A DNA stretch of 64,000 bases from Paramecium sonneborni (lineage: Eukaryota > Ciliophora > Oligohymenophorea > Peniculida > Parameciidae), in NCBI GenBank assembly GCA_905182985.1, contig CAJJDN010000003.1:712812-776811 (forward strand), in the 5' to 3' direction. The translations under genes and the position numbers were made by a program. The notes under the pieces are model-generated. The model made no database searches. It had not been told where the DNA came from and was given only the letters and a program-made list of their open reading frames with translations. This document shows, piece by piece, positions 26,022 to 38,882 of the stretch. Positions within the stretch are counted from its first letter, which is position 1, and every line of letters begins with the position of its first letter.

Positions 26022-28073
26022 ATGGAAAACTAATCTGATGTTTAAGATTCCAATTAATCATAATCAAATCATAAGCAAGAATATTCAAATAGATCAATAT
26101 TATATCCTGAAAGTTAACACTCATAAAAATAAAGCAATTAAACTGTGTAATCATAAGCTTTAAATAATTCATAACTTAAAAGGAAAAGTTCCTCTTAAAA
26201 TAAAAATGAATTTTTAATTTAAAACAATGATTAGGAAGATCATAATGATTTTAATGATTTGAGCAAAAGCCAGAATCATGAAGATTCTTTTAATGAAATA
26301 GAGAATTAAGTTGATTAATCAAATTTATAAGAGTAAGGAATAGAGGCAGAATAAACTTTTCTTTAAGATTAATCTAAAATGTTGGAAAATGCTGAAGTTT
26401 AAGAATTTTAAGATCTACCTGATAAAAATTAAACAAAAAGATCTGATAATCAGACATAAATTGCTAAGGAAGAAAATTAATCAAATATTATCCTAAAATA
26501 AGTTCCAACTGAAATAACAGATATTAAGTAAAATGAAGATGATGGTTAAAATAATGATAAAATGTTAAGAACTTAGGAAGTTATGGAAAAATTCAAATAA
26601 GTTTTAAAATCTCCCAAAACAAGGTCACCATAACTTTCATCTGATGATCCTTATTAATTAAATAAACAAATTATTAAGCCTTTATAATTATCTCAATAAG
26701 AAAATGAAAAAAGTTATGAGAAAATTGTAGATACAAATTTAAAAGAAATTTATAAATTTTACTCAAAATAAGCCTAAACTTCAAATAAATAAAATACATT
26801 TGATTAACTTCATTAAATACAATAAGTAATGACATTACAAAAATTTATGTATTTTTGTAAAGATTTTGAATTAATAGATTTGGAAATAAATAATGATTTT
26901 ATCTATTAACATACTGGTTCAGCTGCAACTAAACCTTTCAATAAAATAAAATATAAACATAAAGAAAAAGAGAACTTTATTGTTACAAAATTAATATTAG
27001 TAGAAATATTTAAAAAATGTTCAAGCATATAAGAATTATCATATTAAGATTTTTTAATTGCTTTAATAAAGATAGCTGATGTAATATTCCCTGTAGATAA
27101 CTCATTAAGAGCATTATATGATTATTTAGGAGTTCATGATCCAAAAAATTATCGTAAAAAAATGGTAGTTGTTGGTAAACCATTTAACACAAAAGATTAA
27201 AGTGAAATTTTGACTTAAGAAAAGTTATGTTCTCGTCGATTGATTCTTCCATCTAAACCAAAACCCAGAGCTGAAAGTTATAAGTATGAACCTCCAGTTG
27301 TAAATCCTAATAATACTTCTCTTTAAGAGAAACCGAAAAATTCAGCAAAAAATTTACAAAAGTAAAAAGAAAAATCTAATAATTTAATAAAATGGGAAGA
27401 TTTAGGAAATGTTACAAAAGAATTTGATCCTAAAGAATTATTACTTGAATAAGATTTATCAGATAAAGAAGATGAATATTATTTGTAAGAATATTTAATA
27501 ACAACTACTGAAAAAATAAAAAAAGATGAATCTTAGATAAAAGTACAATAAAAAAAATAATAAACTAATAATAAACAATAAGAATAATAAAATTAACATG
27601 AGGATAAATAGTTAAAATAAAATTAGAATAATATTACAATATAAGATCATTCATAATCTATGCCTAATTAACAAAAATTATATAAATAATTAGTAAATTA
27701 ATAATAGACTTAATAAGTATAACCTACAACATAAATTAATTAATCTCCTATTATTAATACCAATTAATCAAATAATTAAACACCATTATTATTGTCTAAA
27801 TAAAAAAATCTGATGGGAGGTAGATAGTCATAAGAATCACAATCTTATAGTTAAACATATAAAGCATAATAAATTAAAGGGAATAAATAAACTACAAAAG
27901 CTATTTTAAATACATCTGTTGAACATAGTTCTCCAACAACTATAAGAAAAGAAAATGATGGATTAAATGCTATAAAAAAAATAGAAGCTGAAAAAAAATA
28001 AAGAGAATAACAAATTTTTGTTGCTTTTATTAAAAATTAAGAATAGAGAGAAAAAAAAGTAAATAAAAAATGA
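26022..28073 (+). CDS. Q/N-rich protein with a central helical domain
   Basis: Intronless, 683 aa. Residues 1-260 and 480-683 are low-complexity, very rich in Gln, Asn, Lys and Ser. Many Gln are TAA codons, so a standard-code search misses the gene. Residues about 265-420 are compact: LQKFMYFCKDFELID, then a segment with two helices (SYQDFLIALIKIADVIFP), YLGVHDPKNYRKKM and later LCSRRLILPSKPKPR. The compact part recalls TPPP/p25-alpha or EF-hand-like helical domains in cilium-associated proteins, but I cannot assign it. No signal or TM. Confidence 0.6.
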
Positions 28074-28108
28074 CCTAATTTTTAATAATTTATAACTAAC
28101 AATTTAAA

Positions 28109-28564
28109 ATGTCTTACCTTCTACCTCATTTAAATACCAGTTTGGAAGTTGATCAAGCCATCTTAGATGAAGAAGAGAAACTAGTAATCATTCGTTTTGG
28201 ACATGATTGGTAAAAGAATTTAAATTTATATTTTAGGGATCCCTTAATGTATGTAAATGGATGAAATACTTTACAAATCTCCTGAAAAAATAAAAAAGTT
28301 TGCAGTCATCTATTTAGTAGATATAACTAAAGTTCCTGATTTTAATACAATGTATGAGCTATATGATCCAGTTACAGCAATGTTTTTTTATAGAAATAAA
28401 CATATGATGATTGATTTGGTAACAGGTATTAATAATAAAATAAATTGGGCTATGAATGATAAGTAAGAGTTTATTGATATTGTTGAAATAATTTATTGAG
28501 GAGCCAGAAAAGGAAAGGTTTAGTTATTGCTCCTAAAGATTATTCAACTAAATACAAATATTGA
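28109..28564 (+). pseudogene. TXNL4A: Dead DIM1/TXNL4A (U5 snRNP thioredoxin-like protein)
   Basis: The sequence follows DIM1 almost residue for residue: MSYLLPHLNTSLEVDQAI, VIIRFGHDW, a 27-nt intron after the W codon's first two bases, MDEILYKSPEKIKKFAVIY, LVDITKVPDFN, NNKINWAMNDK and APKDYSTKYKY. It is broken three times: one extra base just after the intron (GGATCCC, near 28241), TGA in place of the conserved Arg before GARKGKG (28498-28500), and one missing base shortly after (near 28518). Intact DIM1 is an essential 140-residue part of the U4/U6.U5 tri-snRNP, so a working copy must exist elsewhere. Sequencing error could explain the indels but less easily the stop. Confidence 0.85.
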
Positions 28565-28586
28565 TAATTAATATATATATTTAATT

Positions 28587-31274
28587 ATGGATTAAATAAT
28601 TGAATTAATATAATGGTCAGCCTAACCAGACAATTAGATTTAAAAATAAGTTTATAAACGAGCTTAAGAATTAAGTTAAGATACATAATTTTTGATTCAT
28701 CTATGTTCTGTTATTATTGGAAATTATGATGCAGAAATTAGATATAGGGCTGCTGTCATATTGAAAAGTGCAATTAAAAATTGTTCAACTTTACCTGAAT
28801 AATTATAATAAATGCTTGTTGAAATCGATTTGAGTATTTAAATAATGAGATAAGCATTTATTATTATTGTTCCAGAAGTTGTTGTTAGAAATGGGATTAA
28901 AAGTAAGTAAATTAAATTTAATTTTAGATAGCAATTTCATGATGGAATATCTAATTAAATTAATAGATATTGATACTATTATTGCAACTGATTGCTTATC
29001 TAAAATTATTGAGGATTTAAAATTCAATTCTGAAAATATTAATTATTATGGAACAGACTCAGGTTTGTAATTAATTGATCAACTTATTTTAAAATTTATT
29101 TCCTTAGTTGAGCATTCTAATACATAAGTTGTTGTAAATTCCTTAAATTTTTTAAACTATAATATTTTCTTTATGCCACCTTCATTAAATCAATATATTG
29201 ATTGTTACATTAAAATTTTAATAACAGGCACTTAATCTTCAGAACAATAAATTAGACTAAAATGCTTTCAAGGCATTCAAGCTTTAATAGAAACAAAAAG
29301 AGATAAAATAAAGGACATGAATTTAATTATAATGGCATGTGTTTAATCTATATAAGATCCAGACAAAGAAGTAGTTCGATTTGTTGAACTATGTTTAACA
29401 GATTTTTTAAGAATTGATGATGCAGAAGATTATGAATAAACTCACTTACTTAAACCTTATTTACAATAAATAATGTCACCTATAATTCTTAATCTTGTTA
29501 TTACAAAAACTGATTAAATAGCAATATAACCAACTTTTTCAAATGTATATAATCAAAACGATAAAAATGAAGAAGAGGAAGAATAAGAAGAAAAAACTTT
29601 AGGAGAATATTCATTAAGATCTGTGACAAATCAATTGCTTAAAAAACTAATAGAATTTTATGACAAAATCATTGTTCCCATTACTTTACAAATTATTGAT
29701 CAATTGCAATAATCATAAGATTGGAGATAATAAGAAATTGCTATAATTTGTCTTGGATTATTTGCAGAGAAAATAATGGAAAATCATGCCAATCTTGTGC
29801 CAAATATATTAATGTCCCTATTTCATGAAAAGAATAAATAAAATGAATATATTTATGCTTCAACATTATGGACTTTTTCTCAATATAATGAATGGATTAA
29901 AACAATTGCTATCAATGAGACTTAATTTATTTAATCCTATTTGAAATTATTATTGATTTCGATAGAAAATTAATCAATGTATATCTTTAATTTTATTATT
30001 TAGAATAGTTAAAGAATCTGCCTGTTCAGCACTGAATTCATTATCAAAAGATGCATTCTTCATATTACAACCCTACTTGTTAGATTTATTCTAAGTTTAT
30101 CTAAAAGCTTTGTCTTAAAAAGGAGGAGTGTTGCTATACATTTATTAATCAATAGCAACAATATTAGCTGAATGTGAAACAATAGATAATTAAGAATTAA
30201 TAGATTTAATAATGACTAAATTAATCAATAATTTAGTTGATTTAAATGATTATAATATTTGTCCACTTTACGGTATTAATATATCATTTAATTATAGAAT
30301 GTTTAGCAGAAGCAGTTGAAAAATTTGGATAAAGAGCAATCAAATATATTTAAATAATTTATTAAGCAATTATCTAATCTATGAATGGTTATGTTTAATC
30401 TATTTAAAATGGAAAGACACGCTATTTATATTAATAAAAGGAGATTTTAAAGCGGTCTTTTGATTTGTGTGTAAAGATTATCGATATCACAAAAGAAAGA
30501 TTCTTAGAATTAACTGATTAATCTTTTTTATAAATTGTTGATCTTGCTTTGTAAGATTCTGAGACTGATGTCAAACAATATGCATTATCTTTAATAGGTG
30601 ATTTAATTAAAAACTGTTATGCAATTTTTAAAAATGCTAATATTGCAATTATATTGTAAAAATATTATTAAAATTAGAAATGAATACATATTTGCATAAT
30701 CAATAAGTATTGATTCTTCTAAATTATTTTTGGCAACTTCAAATAATGCAGCTTGGGCTTTAGGAGAATTGGCTATAAAAGATCCAGGAAAAATAACAGT
30801 TATTTTTAATGTAGTAATGGAAAAGTTGATAAAAATAATAAATGAACCAAAATTCCCAAAATATATAGCATAAAATTTATGTATAGCAATATGCAGGTTA
30901 GCTGGATCACATTTATCATAAATTGAAGAATTGATACCTAATTTTTTTAAAAGAGTTTGTTTAATACTTAGTTAAATAAAAAGTTCATAATTAGAAGAAT
31001 ACAAAGAGGAATCCTTTAAGTATGAGAATGTGTTAAATTTAGGATCTTAATAAATATAGTAAAAATGTATCCAGGGAGAGTAATAAACGACATTAAATAT
31101 TTTGTTTATTGCATAGTTGTTTCTACAGAGTTTCCATCTATAAAACCACTTTTTATTAATATATTATAAGAATTGAAATAGTCTTTTGGCTAACAGAAAT
31201 TTGATAGTATGTTTAGTAGTGAAGATTTGCCTCAAGGTTTTAGGTTGAAAATGATAAATATATATGGTGTGTGA
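28587..31274 (+). CDS. TNPO1: Transportin-1 / karyopherin-beta2
   Basis: Predicted 855 aa, HEAT-repeat nuclear import receptor. It starts 22 bp after the dead DIM1. Signatures: IRYRAAVILKSAIKN near the N-terminus, an acidic insert (NEEEEEQEEKTLGEYSLR) in the position of the H8 loop that RanGTP uses to release cargo, VKESACSALNSLSKD, SNNAAWALGEL near residue 690, and the conserved C-terminal end QGFRLKMINIYGV. Five introns (25, 25, 25, 22, 23 nt; first at 28903-28927) with an exact exon sum. It imports PY-NLS proteins such as hnRNPs and some ribosomal proteins. Close to the family's usual 890 aa. Confidence 0.92.
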
Positions 31275-31318
31275 ATAAATTAAAAAATTATGCGTTTTTG
31301 AATATTAATTTAATATAA

Positions 31319-33342
31319 ATGAGATTCATAGTGATTGCAATTCTTGTGATGATTGCAACATCACAGGAATTTGTATAATTTTATTCTGCATTTGAAAATG
31401 CTGATGTAAGTTAATTGGATGGATGGACAATACAAGGATCATTGTCAAAATCATAGGGTGATAATTTTTTTAGTTGTTCATCTTCTGCAGTATTTGGAGG
31501 ACCTAAAGCATTTGGTAAAGGAGCAATAATAACTAAATAATTTTAATTGCCTCCTCATTTTTAGATAAAAATATCAGTTGAAGTGTGGAAGTATAATAAT
31601 TTAACAATTCTAGATTTGATGCATGGGATACTTAGAGATAATTCTTTTATTTAGATAATTACCTTTGGGAAACAATGTGGACAGGAAGTGATGGAACAAA
31701 GAGATGTGCAACTCCTGCAGGTGGAAATGTAAATTCATTCTAAGTTGATTAAACAATAACTCATAATCATGCAGCATTATTTATTGCATTTACATCTTCA
31801 GCTGATAAAGTAGCGGATAAAGTATTATATTTTAATAATAATTTAGATGTCTTGGGGTATAAGAAACTTAAAATTATTTTATTTACCATGTCCAACAGAA
31901 TGTGGTACATGTCTTGGACCAGATGCTATAGTATGTTAAATGTGGGTTCCAGTCTCATCAAGCTGGATTAAGACTTTGGATGCAGATGGATGGTAAGCAA
32001 AAGGATCTTAAAATACTATTAAAACAAGTACTTGTGCGGGTATTCCAATTATTGGTGGACCTGGTAATTTTGGTAATAATGTATCTATTTAAAAAATATT
32101 TGATAAACTTGTACCACATTATAGAATGAAAGTTATAGCATAATTTTGGAAGATTGATAATTGGGATAATGATAATGCTGTTTTACTTATTGATAATTAA
32201 GAAAAATGGAAATAAAATGTAGCATAAGTAGAAGATAAAGAATATTTTATTTGTGATAAGATTAGTCCAGGAGGTGTTGATGGAACAGAAAAGGTTATTA
32301 ATATAAACTTTGAAACTCCTCATAATTATGGTGCTGCACTTGTTAAATGGACTGCAACTGTTAAAAAATCATCAAAATAAGCATCTTGGGGTATTAGATA
32401 ATTCCAACTTTATGTTGCTTAATGTGCAAGTAATTGTGCAACATGTACTGGTCCAAGTGTAGAAGATTGTACAGCTTGTGTATCACCTTATGTATTATTG
32501 GATCCAGAAGATGGTAATGGATCAGGTTGTGTATTAAAAGGAGATTGGGTTGAATTTACATCAGAATTTTAAGGTTCAAGTTGGACAGCTAATGAAGATT
32601 GGAAAGTAAGTGATGGTAAAAATGGACCAGATTTTACAACAACATGTGGTGATTTTAAATTCTTTGGTGGATATGAAAAAACAGGAAAAGATGCAAAAAT
32701 TACTAGAAAATTTAATTTACCAGCTCATAAAAGAATTAGAATAGCTTTTGAAGCTTGGAAAATTGATAATTGGAATGGAGAAGATTATGTTGTTAAAGTT
32801 GATGGATTAAATGTATGGTCAAGAACATTTGGATTTGGAGATCCAGGTCTTGCTGATATTTGTGGTGGCGATGGATTTGAAAATTATGCTATTGTTGATT
32901 TTATTATTGGACATGAAGCATCTACATTAGAATTGGTTATATCAACTACTATTGGAAAAGATAATAATAATGCTTCATTTGCTCTTAAAGGATTTAAACT
33001 TTATTTTGAAAAACCAGATGCTTGCGCTACACTCTATACTGAATGCAATTTCACAGGTAATAGTATCATATTCTATAAGTCAATTAGGAAAATCATTTAA
33101 TATGTGTGAAGATTTGCCCAATTTCTAATTAGCCAAATATCCAAGCAAAATTAAATCTATTCAAGTACCTGCTGGAGCCAAAGTTGTTCTTTTTGATGAA
33201 ATGGATTATAATGGTATACAATATATATATATCCTTAGGAAAAACAATTGAATATACTGAGAATCAAAAATGTATACAAGAATATGAATTCAAATTCCTT
33301 TAGAAAAACTAATAAAGCTATGTCTTAACAGCAAACAATTGA
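31319..33342 (+). CDS. Secreted Cys-rich repeat protein with beta-gamma-crystallin-like end
   Basis: About 640 aa. The signal peptide is MRFIVIAILVMIATSQ. Three copies of a roughly 150-residue domain follow, each with a DGW/ANEDW start and a WKIDNW-type motif (FDAWD, FWKIDNWDND, AWKIDNWNGED). Between copies lie short Cys-rich linkers of furin-like type (CPTECGTCLGPDAIVC; CASNCATCTGPSVEDC). The last ~70 residues (CATLYTECNFTG ... SIQVPAGAKVVLFD) look like a beta-gamma-crystallin fold. Introns: 23, 25, 25 or 31, and 25 nt. The design suggests a surface or granule (trichocyst-like) protein; ligand unknown. Confidence 0.75.
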
Positions 33343-33454
33343 TGAGATGAAACAAAAATATCAAAATTGTATTTCATTATTTGCCTAAAATTATTTTCTT
33401 TAATTATTTTCATAATTTATTAAATATATGGATATAAAATACTGTAATTTAACA

Positions 33455-35864
33455 TCATTTTAATAATTTAAGTATAATTTGTTTTCTTTTTTCTATAATT
33501 TCTTTTTTTTTTTAAGAGTTCTTTTCATTTTTTAATTCATTCTTCCATTTTTCAGCCTCCTTTATAACTTTCTCTTTTTATTAAAGTGTGCTATTTCTAA
33601 TTTTGTATTATAATTCATCATCAATATTATTAAAAATAGGAACTTCTTCATCAATAAAATTAGATTCTAGATTATGTTCGAAAGTTTCTAATTCTAACGC
33701 TTTTTATTTAGCATCATCAATAACTTCTTTTGGAAACTTTAACATTTCAGCAACTAATAAACCATAACTTCTATCAACAGCTCCATATCTAACTTTATAT
33801 TACATAGTAATTTTATCATCTTCTGTAACACAACTTACATAATAATTTTTAACTCCTGGAATTTCATGTTCCATTAAAGTCATTTCATGAAAATGAGTAG
33901 CGAATAAACAATATGATTATATTTATTTAGCAATATGTTCAGCTATAGCCCAAGCTATACCAAATCCTTCAGAAGTAGATGTTCCTCTACCTAATTCATC
34001 AATAATAATTAAAGAATCTGGTTTTGCTGTTTTTAACATACAACTTGCTTCAAGCATTTCACTCATAAAAGTACTAATACCTTTTGTTTATACATCACTT
34101 GCTCCTACTCTAGTTATTATAGCATCTATAATAGGTAAAACAGCAGTACTACATGGTACAAAACAACCTATATGTGCCAATAACACACATATTGCTATTT
34201 AACGAATATAAGTTGATTTTCCACCCATGTTAGGTCCTGTAATTATATGTAATCTTGATGATTTTCTATCCATTTCTAAATCATTTACTATACATGTTGA
34301 ATCTATTGCTTCTAATAACGGATGTCTTGATTCTTTTAATAAAATTTCTTTTTTTTCTATGAAAATTGGTCTAACAAAAGCTCTTGGAGCATTTCTAGCT
34401 ACAGATGCAAATGATGACAAAACATCTATTTCTGAAATCAATCTAGATGCTTATTCCATTACAGGATAATAAGAACAAACTATTTTTAATATTTCTTAAA
34501 CTTTCTCCTATTGAACTTCTTAATATAAATCTCTATAATTAACATAATCAGCAACAGCAGATTATAGTTTTTCAACTGTAAAGGTTAATGCTCTATTCTT
34601 AACAGAAATAGTCTTATATTTTTTAGGGTTTTTTCTAAATGCTTCATCAGCGCTTTGTTTTTTAGCTTCAAATATATAGGTGTATGTTCCAGATTCTATC
34701 AAAGTAACAGTGATTCCTAATTCAGCTTCAGTATCTAAACGAACATTTTCAATATCATTCATACATTATGTAATATTTTTACTTAATTACATTAATTTTT
34801 CAGAAAACCTAGGATTTACTATAAATTCACCAGTGTAAGCTTTGCTTAGATCAATAGATTTTTCAATCATTTCCTCTAATCTTTCAAAATCACTTAAGTT
34901 CTCTTCAAAAGGTATTAAAAATATATCTTATAAAATAGGATTTTAACTTTGATTCAATTCTTGATTTACTTTTTTTATTATATCTTTGATTTTTTGGATT
35001 AATTAATAAACTTTAACACAATCACTTAGATTAGCATTATTTCTCTTATCACTAGCAACCTTATAGAATTTAGCATATAATTTATCTAGATCTGGAATTC
35101 TCTTCAAAAAGTCTTCATTTAAGAATGCTCTAAAGGAAGTGTTTTAATATAAAAATTCAACTATATTTAATCTTTAATTTATTTCTTAAATTGATTATAA
35201 TGGCATTTTAATCCATCTTCTCAAACATCTTTTTCCCATTTAAGTAATACATCTATCTAAATAATCAACTAAAGTGCTAGCATTATTTCCATTATCAAAT
35301 TATTTAATTCCTTGTTTTGGAAATATCATCAATGCATTGATTGCCGCTAAATCTAATCTCATAAATTTATTTAAATTTAATAATCCTATATTAAATTTTT
35401 ATATATTTGTATCATCTTTATAAAGACGTGTATGTTCTATTAAACATTATATACATTAAGTGCATATCTATTCCTCCACTCTATAAGTGTTAAAGTTATT
35501 TTTTAAAACTTTATTTAGATTGGAAATATTAATTTCCGAAAAATCTTTTTTATTTTTTTCAATAACTTCAAATTCACATTAATCTAAAATATCCCGCACT
35601 TTTCTATTTTCACTCTCTAATTCAGGCATTTAAATCAAAACAGTTAATTTAGCATCTTGCCCAGCTTAAACTATTATAAAACTCATTACTTGGATTAACT
35701 TAAAGAACTAGACATTCAAACACACTAAAATGTTCATTATCTTAAAATTCACAAACTTCAATCATTCTTTTATCTAAATCTAGATAAGCACAATTAAGAT
35801 GTCTTTCATTATTTATGTAAACTATTTAAACAACTAAAGTTAAGAGATTTTAATCCTAATCCAT
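33455..35864 (-). CDS. MSH2: MutS homologue MSH2 lacking the N-terminal domain
   Basis: Predicted 794 aa (human MSH2 934), one 25-nt intron ending AAG. Domain II starts almost at residue 1 ([24 protein letters not shown]). The lever and clamp region follows, then the ATPase: [16 protein letters not shown] (Walker A), [14 protein letters not shown] (Walker B and signature), ATHFHEM, and QKALELE near the C-terminal helices. The last 30 residues are a Lys-rich helix. The mismatch-recognition domain I (about 120 residues) is missing; only 93 bp separate this start from the next gene's stop. MSH2 pairs with MSH6/MSH3 in mismatch repair; domain I of MSH2 is not the mismatch reader in MutS-alpha. 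Confidence 0.88.
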
Positions 35865-35957
35865 TAATTATATTAATTTATTTATTGTTCTTTATAAACC
35901 TATAATATTGAGTAAAAATAAACTCTCTTTATAATATATGAATATATTTCATTTCAT

Positions 35958-36889
35958 TCACAAATTTTTTTTTACTAATTTTCTAATTTCCTTTTTCAGA
36001 ATTTTATTTCTTATAAATGTTGGTACAACAACAGCACCAAAAAATCCTTAAATTCTGTGCAATATATGTCCATGCGTAGAATATTCTAAACCTAAACGTT
36101 GTCTATTAGCATTAAATAATTATATTACAAAGCACCTTTTGCTGCTTAGATAGGAGAAATAGCTCCTTATCCTTTTTTAAAATTTGTCATTGGTGTAGTA
36201 ACATACATAGGTCGATGAGCTAAAATATCAATATTTGAATATTCTAGTGCTATTGATCTAGAAAAGAAATCATCAAATGCTTTTGATGCTGCATATGTTT
36301 AATTATAAGGCATAGGTACTCTTCCAGCAAATGAAGATAAATTTATTATAGCTGATTTCTTTCTTTAAAGCATTTTTGGAATTATTTTCTTTGTCAAAAA
36401 TACTATAGGAAAACAATTTACTGTAATTATTTCTCTTAGTTCATTGTCATTATATTTCTCTAATGGTGCTAACTATAATAATAAAAATAAGAATATAACA
36501 TGTGAGACTCCAACATTATTTATCAATAATCCTATATCTAAATTCTCAATTTATTTATATATTTTATCAAAGAATCCTTCCTCTAATGATTTGTTAAAAT
36601 CAGCCACTATTATCTTAAATTGTGATCTAGATCCATTACTTAACTCTTGAATTAAATTTTTGGCTTTCTCTTCATTTCTGATAATCATGCAAATATTCAC
36701 ATTTTATTAAGCTAAAACTTAACAATATCCTTTTCCAATTCCATCTGTTGCTCCTGTTACAACTGCCCAACAGTTCTAACCATATTTTGCATATATATTT
36801 GGAAATGGTTGTAAACATTTATAGATTTCTTCTAAAATTCTAAAAATTATAAAAGCTATTGTGGCCAACCCAATAATAAAAAAGAACAT
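35958..36889 (-). CDS. Steroid/3-ketoacyl-type short-chain dehydrogenase (HSD17B12-like)
   Basis: Predicted 293 aa with introns of 24 nt (no in-frame stop) and 26 nt. An N-terminal membrane helix (FIIGLATIAFIIFRIL) is followed by the Rossmann motif TGATDGIGKGY, DIGLLINNVGVSH (NNxG), NLSSFAGRVP with the catalytic Ser, and the YxxxK pair in YAASKAF. The C-terminal tail is basic. This matches the ER-anchored 17-beta-HSD12/KAR group that reduces 3-ketoacyl-CoA in very-long-chain fatty-acid elongation. A decayed copy lies directly upstream in the same orientation. Confidence 0.88.
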
Positions 36890-36989
36890 TATAAATAAAC
36901 AAATTTTACAATTATTTTTTTGTAAAAATTTATATTTAATTTTCTATTATCTTAATATATCTAGTTCTAATAAATTAAGGGATGATATA

Positions 36990-37738
36990 ATTAAATAAGA
37001 ATCCCAATATTCGATGTAACTAATATCCATAGATAGCAATTTTCTAACTCCATCTTGACAATCCTTCAGTAGCACATTTTTCAGGTTTTATTGCTCCTGC
37101 TTTCTTTTCATAATTGTTTAAAGCAGTGTGACAAGATGTCAATTTCCTTAATTTATAGGGCTAAAGATTATTAAAAATGGTCATCAAAAACTTTTGTAGC
37201 AGAATAAGTTTGAAGATAAGGTAATGGTAATCTACCTAATATTATTATAAATTAATAATAGCAGATCTACTTTTAGTTTATTTCATAATTAATAGTATTC
37301 ATTTAGTCAAAAAAACTATAGGAAATATTTATTTTAATGTCAACATCTGATTATCTCTCAAATAGATTTTTCAAATACATAGAATATTTGATCATAACAG
37401 GGAAACTCCAACATTATTTATAAATATTCCTATGTCAAGTTTAGAGATCCTAAATTTTTTCAAGCAAATCCTCTTCTGTACTAAATGAAATCTGCTATAA
37501 CAATCTGAAAATTTGAAGTTAAATTCACACTTAACTCTTAACCTAATTTTCTCCTTTCTCCTTATCTCTGATTATCCTACAAACATTAACATTTTATTTC
37601 CTTAATTCTTAACCATAAGCTCCTATTTCAAATGTTGTATCTGTAATTTTTACTCAACATCCATTCCGATACTTTTTCTTTATATTAGGAAATGGTTATA
37701 AACATTTATAAATTTCTCTCAAGAATAAAATCATCCGA
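36990..37738 (-). pseudogene. Decayed tandem copy of the SDR
   Basis: It is readable only as scattered blocks on the minus strand: REIYKCLQPFPNIKKKY, QNVNVCRIIRDKEK, LDIGIFINNVGVS, SRSAIINLQQ-like sequence, LPYLQTYSATKVFDD and a C-terminal block near 37110. They line up with the intact neighbour but sit in several frames. The Gly-rich TGATDGIG motif has lost its glycines and the NNVG block is followed by a frameshift. The 5' end touches the start of the second duplicated segment at 37739. It is older than the other dead genes to judge by divergence. Confidence 0.82.
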
Positions 37739-38881
37739 TATACAATCATAAAGTTCTGCAATCAGTAATAAATAATCCATTATCAATTTAATCTAATATA
37801 CAGTTTGCTTTTTATAAGTTAAATGTTTAATAATTCTACAATCAAATTTAATATAACTTTCATTTATTGCTTTATATTTACAACATAAAATTTAATTTAA
37901 GCCTTTGTTCTTATCATTAATTTTACCATTAAACGGTAATTCTTGATTTTTTTCATTTTTATATTGTCAGAACCTATTTTAAATTGAAAACCAAATTATT
38001 ATTTTACATTGTTAACAAATTTCATTAAAAATTCAAAAATAATTATTAAACAATGTTGTGGTCTCTTTTGGAATGATGTCATTAATTTTAATCACACTTT
38101 TTTTATACAAGAAATTAAAATTATTGTCTATATTGTTGTTATTCCTTAGGTTTGTTAAGCAAAAACAATCTTTATAAAAAGTAAATGTTCTAAAATAAGT
38201 GAGTTTATGTTAGATGGAGATGTTTTTAAGTTTTTATCAATAATTAAAAAAATTAAGAAAACAATTTAAGTTTATCTAAAAAAAATTAATAGAAACGGGA
38301 TATTACAATTATTAATTGAATTAAATATAATCAAGTTAAGTAAATTATACGAAATAGATGAGTAAAAGATTGTTTTGTTAAATTATAACTACTAGAATTA
38401 TTGAATTATTATTCATAAACCATATTTTCAAATACTTCATTAATCAAATAGAATTATCATCGCTTTTTAAAGAACAAAGCATATAAGGATTATAAATAAA
38501 AAAAGTTTAATAATTAAGAGATTAATTAATTAACCTTTGAATTAAGATGTTGTAAAATTTTGGGAGTCTTATTGATATTGACTTTAATAAAGACTCATTT
38601 ATTGTATTATATCTAGAATATGATAAAATATGATTAAGTAGGTAAAATCTAAATATTAAACTAATCGATATATTAGCATTTATTTAAAACATAAAAAACA
38701 CATGAGAAACAGCAAATAAAATAAAGTAGTTGAGATTATCAGTGAATGTTGGTTATTATAATTATTTTTGTAAAATAAATTGCAATTACTCAATGATGTT
38801 TAATTTTGGATCCTTCACCCATCACTTGTTCCACATAACTTTGAAAAGTATTACTTTTTTTTCCTGCTTATCTACACAATA
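37739..38881. repeat. Copy 1 of a perfect 1143-bp direct repeat
   Basis: Recurs at 38883-40025 (offset 1144) with a single N at 38882 between. It contains AT-rich sequence, a doubtful 155-aa plus frame (38073-38540, with a hydrophobic N-terminus), and the 3' end of the small membrane gene, which is cut at the N. The arrangement is the same as at 15631, and unmerged contig ends are the simplest explanation. Confidence 0.92.
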
Positions 38882-38882
38882 N

